Position numbers and translations under genes: made by a program
NCBI GenBank assembly: GCA_003427395.1
Contig: BFEA01000028.1
Location: 4,404,976 to 4,435,347, forward strand
DNA from: Chara braunii
Lineage: Eukaryota; Streptophyta; Charophyceae; Charales; Characeae
Direction of reading: 5' to 3'
DNA length: 30,372 bases
Part shown: one piece after another, positions 10,141-20,302 of the stretch
Position numbering within the stretch: the first letter of the stretch is position 1
Layout: every line of letters begins with the position of its first letter
The notes under the pieces: model-generated
Database searches by the model: none
What the model was told of the DNA's origin: nothing
Seen by the model: only the letters and a program-made list of their open reading frames with translations

Positions 10141-10456
10141 TGTAGCGGACCCACCAGGTGTGGTGCTCCGCTAGTGGTAGAGATGGAGATGGAGGAAGAA
10201 GGGGGGAAAGAGATGGCACAACGCAGCTCCCCATGCAAGACTCCAACGCACGTACTCCAAAATGTGCAAGTGAAGAATGAGCCGAAAAACAGACAATGGT
10301 TGGGGTATACCCCAGCGGACTGATCGACTGGACTGGACTGGCTGGTACCGACAGAGGTACCGGCCTGGACTGGACTGGACTGCCCCCGAATAGAACACAG
10401 GCCTGTGAGAACAGGCCAAGGGGCTGGTCTCACAGGCCCACCAGAGGTCCGCTACA
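10141..10456 (-). repeat. Left LTR (3' LTR) of the chromovirus
   Basis: It starts TGTAGCGGAC and ends GTCCGCTACA, 316 bp. It matches the right LTR with roughly 15 substitutions and one 4-bp indel over about 300 comparable positions by eye. It contains a perfect 11-bp inverted repeat, GGCCTGTGAGA (10400-10410) and TCTCACAGGCC (10428-10438), and repeated GGACT units (about 10325-10382). Confidence 0.85.
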
Positions 10457-11549
10457 TGATCCTCGGCCTGTGATGGATCGCCTAGATACAAGCACGCTTC
10501 CGTCAAGAAGCGGAACTCTACCAAAGAAAAGAAAAACTGAGTAGTCTAGGATGCGGAGCGAGCTCCATGCTGAGTCTATGCGATGCAACCTAGGCTAGAA
10601 AATGTCACAAAACAACAATGTCACAACTAACAGCCTAAGTGAAAGCAAAAGCAACTAACTAGCATACATGTCCTAGGAAAGCAGAAACAACTAACTAACA
10701 TACATGTCCTAGAAAAGCAGAAGCAACTAACTAACATACATGTCATAGGAAAACAGAAAGTAATGACAACTAGATCCTAGAATGTTGGAGGCAGAAGCCT
10801 CAGTCTGAGAGCAACAGAGCAACAACAAAACAACCATATGTAACTGGAGAAGTGTGTCGCAAACCAAAGGGTGGGATGGTCTCTGAGGGAGGCAAATGCA
10901 GGTTAGGGGTCGAAAACTCCTAAGGGTATCCACACATAGATAGCAGGGAGACACATGTCATCAGGCTCAATGGGGGTAGAGAACTCGGAGCGAACATAAC
11001 CAATGACCCTAACAGATAGACCATCAGGGCGGGTAAAGCTCGACTAAGGGGTGACCGCTATGGAGGGTCGACCATGCAAGGGAACAAGGGAGCCTGGTAT
11101 ACTGGGCGTACCTAGATGAAGCATGCGGGGCTGCCTAACTAGGGCGTGAGGGCCGGCAGAGGGTAGAAAGATGATGGGTAAGGGAATCATGCAGGTGACT
11201 CCTAAGGTGGGGAAGTCGGAGCTAGACCGTAAGATGGGAAGCCAGGGCAACGCTACGGTCCCGATGCCTATGCGTATACCAAGGGAGAGCCCAACTCAGA
11301 GGAACCCGGCTAAAGGGAGACCATCATGCGACACAAACAGGGTACTGTACAGGGTAAAGTGGTAAGGGAGTGATGACGTCTGAAGTAGGCAGAGATGATC
11401 GTGACGAAGTCCATGAAGCTGTCGATGACGTCCGCAATGAGAAGTCTAGAATGCCGTCGAGGAAGAGCCGCAACGTCGACGAGCTGAAGTAGCAAAACTG
11501 GAGTGGATAGAGTACTGAGAAGTCAAAGACGTGGGAAGGTAAGTCAGAG
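10457..11549 (-). other. 3' untranslated region of the chromovirus
   Basis: This is the noncoding stretch between the chromodomain and the 3' LTR. It contains a 36-bp tandem repeat in three copies starting at 10652, 10688 and 10724 (core CAACTAACTAACATACATG). I see no other ORF with support. No strong purine run sits next to the LTR on the coding strand, where the polypurine tract should be. Confidence 0.55.
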
Positions 11550-13109
11550 TCAATCGTCGTATCGAGCAGGACGACGACGAGTGCGCTGTGGACGCTCAGA
11601 AGCATCCGGCTGCTGCTGAAGGTCTGCCTCAGATGGAGCAGGCTCNACTTCANCGGTCTCCTCAGCCGGNGGAGAAGGAGGAGGGTCAGTGGGCTGAGGA
11701 GGAGCAGTGAACCCAGCACGACGAGCACGGTCATAGGCACGCACCAACATGCGAGCGTGCTGCAAGTACTCGAGGGGCTCCCAGGTAGCCTCCTCATCAG
11801 GGTAACCCTTCCAACGTACGAGATACTTGACGTGGGGAGGGTTGTCGTCGGTGACTTGGCGACCAATGATGTCTGAAACGAGGAACTCCTCGTGGCCGTC
11901 CACCATGATGGGTGGAGGGCGCTCGTATGGTCGTCCAGCGAAACGCTCAGACGTTCTGCGGTAAGGACGCAGTAACGAGGCGTGGTAGACATCGTGCACA
12001 CGAGCCTGGCGTAGGTAGTCGGGCAGCTTCACACGAAAGTTGACCGGGCTAGATGCCGTATCATAACCGACGGCCTGGAGGATGCGGCATGGGCCAAAGA
12101 AGCGACGCCGAAACTTGCGAAGCGTGTCCGCTTCGAGCTGTAAGTGGCGGGCGTCGATAAGCACATCATCACCGATTTTGAATGGATGATCCATNCTCGA
12201 TCGGTTCGCACGTGCTGCCATGCGAGTCTGAGANGCGGCTATNTGCTCNTGTGCGGTCTTCATGATCGACGTCATGTGTGCNACCCAATCNTCCAGCGCG
12301 GGACAACTCGTGTCGGGGTGCAGCTGGGANNNTCGAAGGAAGTCCGCGGGAACACGAGGGTGATAGCCGAGGTCGCAATAGTAAGGCGACATCCCCGTGG
12401 CTGGCGAGACGGCGTGGTTGTAGGTTATCTCCGCGTGGGCAAGATGGAGATCCCACTGCTGGTCGTCACGAACAATCTTTCGGAGAATATCTCCGAGAGT
12501 CCTGTTCGTGATCTCGGTCTGACCATCAGTCTCAGGATGGTAAGACGGGAACACCTCGTGGAGCCGTCGCCAAAATCGGCTGGTAAAGCGCGGGTCACGG
12601 TCAGATATGATGCTCAGAGGTAAGTCGTGGTTACGCACGACTCGATCAAACACGATGTCGGTGACCTCACGTGCACTGATGGCATAGCGGCATGGAACAA
12701 AGCATGCACGCTTCGTGAAGCGGTCGACGACGATCAAGATAGCATCATGACCGCGGGGGGTCGGAGGACGAAGAGGACCGATAAAGTCCATCGAGATGGA
12801 CTGCCAACAACCCTCAGGGATCGGAAGAGGCTGGAGCAAACCATAAGGAAGGTGGTTCACACTGTTCACCTCCTGACAGGTGGGACACTCTGCGACGTAA
12901 TCCTTCACAAAGTCCTTGCGCTTCGGCCAGACGTACAGGCGGCTCCAACGAGCCAACGTCTTGTGGAAGCCCATATGACCGACGGTTGCCTGGTCATGGA
13001 ACTCTGCTACTGCTCGGACACGTAGCTGTCTAGTGGAGGGAACGCAAATACGGGGCTCTCTGGTGCTCTGTGAACCGTGCCAGTACACAAGACCATTGTC
13101 CTAGAGAGA
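11550..13109 (-). pseudogene. Integrase with chromodomain (chromovirus)
   Basis: The integrase inserts element cDNA into the genome, and the chromodomain directs it to chromatin. The segment is open from 13088 to 11550. Order of motifs: HHCC zinc finger (GHMGFHKT then CPTC), catalytic Asp in SMDFIGPL (12786-12788), second Asp in SDRDPRF (12600-12602), Glu in DGQTEITNR (12513-12515), then a GPC-type C-terminal module and a chromodomain at about 11740-11900 (KYLVRWKGYPDEEATWEP). Only 28 residues separate the second Asp and the Glu, against the canonical 35, because seven residues before the YHP motif are missing. That probably kills the enzyme. TAA and TAG stops separate it from RNase H in the same frame (13110-13112 and about 13101). 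Scattered N bases lie at 11646-11670 and 12195-12332. The tail after the chromodomain is rich in Pro, Glu and Arg. Confidence 0.85.
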
Positions 13110-14911
13110 TTAGTTCGGGACGATCTTGCCATTCCGAAGGGTCGCGTGGATGTCGCGATAGTCGGGGCAGTGACGGTACTTAGTGCGAAACTCGTCGATC
13201 ACCGAGTGGTGGACAGTGGTGACCGAGATGGAAGAGAGTTGGATCTGCTCCTGGTCGTGGTCAAGGCGCCGGGATAAGGCATCTGCGACCCGATTAGTTT
13301 CACCCTTGATGTGCTCAGTGGTGAAATTAAACTCGGATAGGTCGCGCCACCAACGAGCCTGTCGAAGAGGGAGCTTCGGTTTTGTCAGAAAAGTCTGGAC
13401 AACAGAGTTGTCCGTACGCACCGTGAACGAAGCCCCGTGCAATTACTGACGCCAGTGCCGAGCGGCATAAACTACTGCGAGAACATCACGTTCATCAGCA
13501 GTGTAGTTTATCTCGGCGGGCAGGAGCTGATGGGAGTAGAAGGCTATCGGACAATCACCTGAGCGAGACTCGACAGTGCCGTCCCCGGCGATGGTAGGAG
13601 AATAGTCAATAGAAGGTTCGTCAGTAGCTGGACAAGTAGGCGTCAGTCGGGAAGCAGTGGTAGGGGTAGGTGGTGGGAAGCGAGGGATACGGGGATGAGA
13701 GGAATCAGGAGAGGAGAGAAAGACCTGAGAAAGCACTGCTCCTACAGCGAAGTCTGACGCATCGGTGATAAAGATAAAAGGGCGGTCAAAATCGGGTAGG
13801 TGAAGAACCGGTGCGCATGTCACCGCCTTCTTGAGGGCGTGGAAGGCGTCCTCGTGGAGGGGTGTCCAAGCCCAGGGTGGGTTCTTCCGAAGGAGAGTGG
13901 AGGTAAGGACGTAGGAATACCTAGCGTATCCCCGGATGAAATTACTATAGTAGCTGGTCAGGCCTAGGAAGCTGCGAAGCTGCTTGGCGGATGTGGGAGC
14001 GGGCCACTCCGCAATAGCAATGATCTTCGCGTCGTCCATGTGGAGACCCTGGTCAGACACGTAGTGTCCTAAGAAATCCACTTTGTGTTGGGCAAAGCGG
14101 CACTTGCTCAGCTTGGCGTAGAAGCCATGTTTGTGCAAGCGGTCAAGGACGTCGCGGAGGTGTCTGAGGTGCTCCTCAACGGTACGACTGTAGACCAGGA
14201 TATCGTCGAGGTAGACGAGAACGTACTGCTCGAGGATGTCCCTGAAGATGTCGTTCATCGCCCTCTGAAAGGTAACGGGTGCATTGGTGAGGCCGAATGG
14301 CATCACCGTGAACTCGTAGTGGCCGAATTGCGATCAGAACTGGATCTTCGGCTGGTCGGCTGCAGTGACGCGGATCTGATGGTAACCGCTACGAAGATCA
14401 ATCTTCGTAAAGAAGCGGTTGCCTGCTAGGCGGTCGAACAGCTCATCGGAGCGAGGCATGGGGTAAATGTTCTTAACCGTGTAGCGGTTGATACCGCGAT
14501 AGTCGATGCAGAGACGGAGAGTTTCATCTGCTTTGCGAGCAAAGAGGACGGGTGCACCCCACGGGGAGTTGCTGGGTTTAATGAAACCCAGTCTCAGGAG
14601 CTCCTCAAGCTGACGCTTGAAAGCTGACGCTTGAGTTTGGTGGCCTCGGGGATCGAGAGTCTGTAGGGTGCCTGGTGGTGAACACGATAGGCAGGCACAA
14701 GCTGAATGGAGTGCTTGACGTCACGCATCGGTGGGATGCCGGCGTACGAGAACGACGATGGGAAAACGTCGTGGTACTCTCGGATGAGGTCACGAACTGC
14801 GGCCTCCAGGTCAGCCGTATATCGTGTGAGTTCCTCAGCGTCAGCGTCCGCGTGCGACGGCGGGGTGAACTCGACGGACGACGGAGGGACGGAAGTAGAG
14901 ATGGGAGCCAT
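13110..14911 (-). pseudogene. Reverse transcriptase and RNase H (chromovirus)
   Basis: This copies element RNA into DNA and removes the RNA strand. The N-terminal part (14911-14594) is in one frame and contains the linker to RT. A 14-bp tandem duplication (14607-14634) shifts the frame. After it, RT motifs follow in order: [50 protein letters not shown], and the catalytic YLDD at 14213-14202. RNase H shows ITDASDFAVGAVLSQ, the Glu in NYTADERDVLA, TVRTDNSVV and ADALSRR. Stops: TGA at 14334-14336 within RT and TAA at 13443-13445 within RNase H. RNase H also holds an unusual 58-residue Pro, Ser and Thr-rich segment (about 13555-13730) between its first two conserved blocks, where relatives have a short linker. 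Catalytic residues are intact, so the breaks are the main damage. Confidence 0.85.
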
Positions 14912-15897
14912 GAGATAGAAGGAGGATCTGGCTCCAGAGGGATGAGCTCGGCGTCGGGACAGGGTGGATCATAGTGTAAGAGATCCGTCACGTTCACCAT
15001 AAAGAAGTTGACGCCGTCCTGTCGGATGAAGTGGGCGAACTGCCGAGGCAAGGTGACAATGATAGAGGGAGGTGGTGTGGGCACGGAAGGCTCCGGGGGA
15101 GGAGGATCCGGGCGTGCTGTCACGGTGGTACCTAGGAACGGTACGTGATACATCTATCCACACTTCGTTTTGAGAACGAGAGTGTTNGTCGCCCAATCGG
15201 CCTCGGTGCTGCGGAACCGACGAGACCACGGGGTGCCGAGAATGAAGTCGTACCCCGTCTCCATCACATCGAAATATGCAGAGGAGCGGTGGCGACGAGA
15301 CACCGGGGAACGATCAGTCGGCTCGAGAGTGAGGAAGAAAGGGAGGTCGGTGACCGTCTGATCAAAGAAGCGCTGGGTCTTCTCATCTCCTAAGGTAACG
15401 GAGATGGGAGTCGGAGACCCTGTCGTGGGTAAGCGAGCTTCTTTCACCACGCGTGGGTGAATGAAGTCGCCCCGAGAACCGGAATCCCACAGCGCGGAGT
15501 ACACCCTCGTGGAGGTCCCGAGTCGTACTGGGATGATCGGGAGGGTGCGATCAGGGTCAGAGAGGATGGCGAGAAGGCGACGCAGTGCAGCGACATGGAG
15601 GGTGAGTCGCTCCTGACGAGCCTGGAGCATGCTCAAATCCAGAAGAGAGGACACAACGTCCTCACGAGTAGCGAGCTGCTCGCTGCAACAGGCTGAGCGA
15701 ATGGCTCGACGCGTCGGTAGTCGTGGCGGGGAAGGAGGGGAAACGGTTGTCTGTGGAGGCGCAGACGGTACTGTGACAGAGGGCTGAGTACACTCTGTCG
15801 AGTCCTGCAATACCTCAACTCCAGTAGCGAGAGGGGCGAACCGCGACGGAGATGTCGGGAAGCCCACTACTGAGGAGGGTGCAGGTGTACACTGCAC
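14912..15897 (-). pseudogene. Retroviral-type aspartic protease region (chromovirus)
   Basis: The protease cuts the gag-pol polyprotein. The active-site motif is ALWDSGSRGDFI (DSG), and the conserved C-terminal block is DFILGTPW. A coiled or helical stretch precedes it (SLLDLSMLQARQERLTLHVAALRRLL). A TAG stop at 15154-15156 ends the open frame shortly after the protease; the same frame continues for about 65 codons into the linker toward RT and then shifts. One N at 15187 lies in the C-terminal part. It is in a different frame from both gag and the zinc knuckle. Confidence 0.75.
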
Positions 15898-15989
15898 CGT
15901 GGCTAGGAGGCGCCGCGGGGATGCGAGGCGCCGGGGGGGGACTGAGCACGACGCTGGCGGGAAAGGTCAGCGTAGTGGCGGTCAAGGGC

Positions 15990-17953
15990 GGTGATATAAG
16001 GGCACCGCGAGGAGGTATGACCGTCCTGACGGCATCGCAAACACCCACGTCGGCCCATAATAGCCGCGCGCTCCTCAGCGGAAAGGACATCGCGAGGAGG
16101 AACAAAGCCCTGAGGGAGGTCCTGCTGAGGGACCTCGGGGGGCGACGCGCCAGCGTGACCAGGGCGGCTGCGTGCCCGGGAAAGAGTGGAGAGGATAAGC
16201 TAGAGGCGCTCAGCCATAGGGAGAGTAGGGTCCTCCATGTGGTGCTGGACGGCATCGCCGAGGTCGAGGTCATCGCTATGATCACCCTCTGGCGAAGACG
16301 GGGCACCAGCGTCCTGCGCCCCATACTCGAGCGCGAGAAGTGGCGGCCCTGCTGCGTGGAACGGCGGGGGCGACCGTGGAAAGGGGAACGGCGCTGGGAA
16401 GTGCCGTGAGAGGAGAAGGAGGCGTAACCTGTGCGCTGAGGCTGAGAGGAGGAGGCGGGGTGAAGACGGGCTCGCATCCGCTCATGGTTCCTGGCGGACT
16501 CGTAAGCATGCGGGGCCGATGTGAACTCGTACCGCCATAGCTCGGAGCGGTACTCGAGCAGGAGGCTGGCCAAGAAACGATCGATAAGGGCAGCCTCGGG
16601 AAGGAACGCCACATCACAAACGAGGCGGGCGTCCTGAAAGACCTGGATGTGGCGATCCAGGCCGGCAGCACCACCAGAGCCGGACCAGCGTGTAGTGACG
16701 ACACGCTCGAAGGCGTCAGTCACGTCATATCGGGTTCCGAAGCGATCCTCGAGGAACGCCTGGAAATCCATGAAGGTCGGAGTCCGACCCTCACGCAGGG
16801 AGTAAGCATAGAAATTCTCCTAGGCGTCGAAAGGAGCACCACGCAGGCTCGTGGAGAGGTGACCCACCCACGTGTCGGGTGTGGCGCCCATGAGCTGGAG
16901 CGTGCGGGTGGCAGACTGCAGCCACCTAGACACGCGTATGCCTGTACCGTCATACAAGGGAATGTCCGACAAGCGGATGAGTGGTGCGCCACCATTTCGG
17001 CAGCGAGGGGAACGGGGAGCAGGGGACTGCGCTACGGCGGAATAAGTCGGCGCAGGTCCTGGAGGGGGAGGCGCAGCTGACTGTACGTCCGGGCCGTATA
17101 GTGGAGCGGCAGGGGAAACAGCAGCAGGCTGCGCGGGAGTTGCGGTAGAAGAGGTCGCAGCAACCGAGGGGATGGGGAGGAGGTAGGATGGAGATGGGTA
17201 GGGTGCAGGGCGAGGGAAGCGAGCCTGCATGGAAGGAAGAATAGAGGACGAAGGGGGTGCGCCGGAAGGCGCGGCCACCTGTGAGGGTGGGGGTGGCTGA
17301 AGGCGTGAGAGGGCGAGGTCGGCCCGGAGCTGGGTGATCGAGTCCTCGAGACCTCGAACGTAGGTCGAGCGAGGTGTGGCAAGAGGAGACGCACGAGCAG
17401 CGCGAGGCATCCCACAAGGGGTAGAGCCAGATGGCGCTGCAGTCGTGCGAAGAGGGGGGAGAAGTGGGGCCCCCGGAAAAGCTGAGACCATGGTAGCGGG
17501 TTGTGGTCCCGTGGCCGTCGTGACCGGAATCTGGGTGGGTGCGCCCATGGACTGAGGGAGGGCCTGACTCGTGGCGGCCGTCGTGCTAGGGGCGTGGACA
17601 GTCACCAAGATGGTCGGGTCGGGGGCGGCGGAGGAGGAAGCTCCGCCGTGGCCACCCTGTCGGAGGACGGGGGACCCGAACAGGGAGACAGGAGATGGAG
17701 GACACGCAGCATCTTGGAGTTGCTCCACGCCGGCGGCAAGGGTCGCTACCTGCGCCTGTAAGGGTCCGAGGGTCGCGAGTTGCGCCTGGATGGGCGCAAG
17801 GGTCGTGAGTTGCGCCTGGATGGGCGCACGGAGGGAGGTGAGGAGGGTGTGCAGATCCCCCTGGGGCTGATGGCCCTGGTCCGCCGGCACGGGTGTGGAG
17901 CCCGATGTCGTGGTCATCGCCGTGTCAGCGGCGTGTGACACACCGTCGGCCAT
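15990..17953 (-). pseudogene. Gag with zinc knuckle (chromovirus)
   Basis: The structural protein of the particle. ATG at 17953 starts a Pro, Ala and Ser-rich N-terminal region, with a TLxPIQAQL repeat (TLAPIQAQLATLGPLQAQ) near residue 45. The capsid-like part contains GTGIRVSRWLQSATRTLQLMG and continues through an in-frame TAG (16820-16822) to MDFQAFLEDRFG and an FLASLLLEYRSELWRYEF helix. The nucleocapsid zinc knuckle CX2CX4HX4C (C-LR-C-RQDG-H-TSSR-C) is at 16043-16002, but in a different frame, so at least one indel lies between about 16340 and 16045. Another frame change separates the knuckle from protease. The gene is dead. Confidence 0.75.
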
Positions 17954-18137
17954 GGGGAGATGACGGACCGGACTGGAGGGGGCCAGAAGAGGTCCGCGTG
18001 AGCGGAGGGCGTAGGGGGAAGTCCGCGGTAGAAAGCGGCGAACGGCGCTAGCAAGGCTAGCACGGGCGTCGTCGAAGGGGGAGGGGTGGTTCAGGCCCAG
18101 GGTGCCCGAAGAGGACGGGGAAGTAGGGGGGTTTTGA

Positions 18138-18203
18138 AGAACCCTAAACCCTACAAAAACCCTAAGAAAACCCTAACTGAGGTTTAAGCGGTTAGGGTAG
18201 GGT
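18138..18203. repeat. Telomere-like CCCTAA motifs
   Basis: Four CCCTAA or CCCTA units lie in 18142-18176 (ACCCTAAACCCTA, then two more with spacer A runs), and the inverted form GTTAGGGTAGGG follows at 18191-18202. They are degenerate and few, so they look like interstitial or telo-box motifs rather than a telomere. They fit the plant-type TTTAGGG unit. Confidence 0.45.
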
Positions 18204-18377
18204 ACCGGTGACCTAATCAAGACAGTAAAAGAGCAAGCATAGGGGGGGGAAGGCGGGAGAAAAATAAATAAACAGCGAGATTTCGAGAGAAAATAAAAAT
18301 AAATAAGGAAATAAATAAATAATAAAAATGATTAAAGAAATAAGTAAAAAGATGTGAAGGGAAAACAATATTTATTT

Positions 18378-18702
18378 TTTGAAATTTTTCGGCAGCATTT
18401 CCCTACCCCCCACGAGACCAAGGTGAGCACACTAGGTGTCAAGATGCCGCAAATAAAAAAAGAAATTTCAGAAAATAAATAAAGAAATAATAGATAAAAA
18501 GATAAATAAGTAAAGAAAGAAAGAAGTAAAAAGTGGATGAGGAGGTGGGAAGGAATGAAGTATCTAATTTGTCAAAAATTTTGGTAGCATTTCGGTACCC
18601 CCATGGGGTCGAAGTGTGCCGAGAAGACTAAATGAAAAAAAAAACAGAAAATTTCGGTAGCACTTCGTTACCCCCATGGGGTCAAAATGTGTGCCGAAAG
18701 TA
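18378..18702. repeat. Three dispersed copies of a palindrome-centred repeat
   Basis: A unit reading TTCGGTAGCATTTCGG, then TACCCCCATGGGGTC and a GTGTGCCGA end occurs at about 18575-18625 and 18650-18700, with a more diverged copy at about 18385-18435. Two copies have the perfect palindrome CCCCATGGGG (18599-18608 and 18672-18681). The spacers are A-rich, resembling AAATAAATAA. Confidence 0.6.
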
Positions 18703-18779
18703 GTAAAGACTAACACCTAATCAGATTTAGGGTTGCCGTAAAGAAAATCGAATTTTCAGACTAAATAGAAAAATAAATA

Positions 18780-19217
18780 AAATAAATCAGAAAATGGGAA
18801 AAGAAGGTGGGAAAGAAGATATTTCGAATTTTTGAAAAAAAGAAAAGATAAATCAAGAGAGAGATAGAAAGAAGAAAAAAAAAAACAGAAAAATTCGAAG
18901 TAGGGGGGGAATGGGAATGAAAAAGTGAAGGAGAAGAGAAAGAAATAGGTGGGGGAGAGAAAAAGATGAAGTGGGAGGGGGGGGATGATGTGGTGGTAGT
19001 TGGGGGAGAGGAGGGTGAGAGAATGAGCGAGAAAGAGGATGGGGAAAGATGGAGAGNGATCAAGAAAGTAAGAGGAAAGGAGGAGAGAAAAGAAAAGAAA
19101 TGAAGAAAAGAGGGTAAGATAGTGGTTAGTGGGAGAAAAGGTGGGGTGGGGAAGGTAAAAAGAGGAGGGGAGAGAGGCAGTGGAAGGTGGGGGAAAGAAA
19201 AGGGGAGAGAGAGATGA
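18780..19217. repeat. Long polypurine stretch
   Basis: About 430 bp is nearly all A and G on the plus strand (GAAAAGAAG, GGGGGAATGGGAATG, GAGAGAGAT and similar). It corresponds to a pyrimidine-rich stretch of the chromovirus leader RNA. One N lies at 19057. Confidence 0.6.
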
Positions 19218-19315
19218 TACCTGGCCCTTGGTGTCTCCAAGGGCACAAGGTATACCAAGACCAGGAGGATCTTGGCCTTCGCTGCAGCCAGCCAACTGGA
19301 GGATGGAGGGGGGAT

Positions 19316-19522
19316 GAGATCTTGATCAGCCCCTAGTTGCAACACTGCAGATCCTGGGTGTGCTGTGTGAGCATACCCTGGTGGATGATGATGATGATCT
19401 AGGGTTGGCTGAGATCTTGATCAGCCACCCTACTGCCACAGTCACACAGCCCCCTAGCCAGGGGGGAAATCTTGAGCTGCTGCAAATCTGCAGATCTAGG
19501 GTATGCTGTGTGAGCATACCCT
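19316..19522. repeat. Short interspersed duplications
   Basis: A 19-bp unit beginning TGCTGTGTGAGCATACC occurs at 19361-19379 and 19504-19522, and a unit beginning GAGATCTTGATCAGCC at 19316-19331 and 19411-19426. They look like remnants of an imperfect tandem duplication in the leader. Confidence 0.55.
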
Positions 19523-19617
19523 CACCGGTGTAGAGCAGCCCCTGAAACACAGGGGGTCTTCAAGTCCATAGCAAAGTGCCACGTGGCACTGCAGGTGGCC
19601 ACGTGCACAGGCAGCAG

Positions 19618-20302
19618 NNNNNNNNNNNNNNNNNNNNNNNNNNNNNNNNNNNNNNNNNNNNNNNNNNNNNNNNNNNNNNNNNNNNNNNNNNNNNNNNNNN
19701 NNNNNNNNNNNNNNNNNNNNNNNNNNNNNNNNNNNNNNNNNNNNNNNNNNNNNNNNNNNNNNNNNNNNNNNNNNNNNNNNNNNNNNNNNNNNNNNNNNNN
19801 NNNNNNNNNNNNNNNNNNNNNNNNNNNNNNNNNNNNNNNNNNNNNNNNNNNNNNNNNNNNNNNNNNNNNNNNNNNNNNNNNNNNNNNNNNNNNNNNNNNN
19901 NNNNNNNNNNNNNNNNNNNNNNNNNNNNNNNNNNNNNNNNNNNNNNNNNNNNNNNNNNNNNNNNNNNNNNNNNNNNNNNNNNNNNNNNNNNNNNNNNNNN
20001 NNNNNNNNNNNNNNNNNNNNNNNNNNNNNNNNNNNNNNNNNNNNNNNNNNNNNNNNNNNNNNNNNNNNNNNNNNNNNNNNNNNNNNNNNNNNNNNNNNNN
20101 NNNNNNNNNNNNNNNNNNNNNNNNNNNNNNNNNNNNNNNNNNNNNNNNNNNNNNNNNNNNNNNNNNNNNNNNNNNNNNNNNNNNNNNNNNNNNNNNNNNN
20201 NNNNNNNNNNNNNNNNNNNNNNNNNNNNNNNNNNNNNNNNNNNNNNNNNNNNNNNNNNNNNNNNNNNNNNNNNNNNNNNNNNNNNNNNNNNNNNNNNNNN
20301 NN
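19618..20302. other. Assembly gap (685 N)
   Basis: It is unsequenced. It covers the first few bases of the right LTR and the place where the chromovirus primer binding site should be. ORFs drawn across it are meaningless. Confidence 0.95.

Larger units (their letters stand above)
17954..19617 (-). other. 5' untranslated region of the chromovirus, repeat-rich
   Basis: This is long noncoding sequence upstream of gag on the minus strand. It contains telomere-like CCCTAA units, repeats around CCCCATGGGG, a polypurine tract and duplicated 19-bp units (each listed separately). A pyrimidine-rich ORF on the minus strand (19345-18761) is an artefact of the purine tract. Confidence 0.5.

Noticed and set aside
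18761-19345. Minus-strand ORFs rich in Phe, Ser and Pro
   Set aside because: They are translations of the polypurine stretch.
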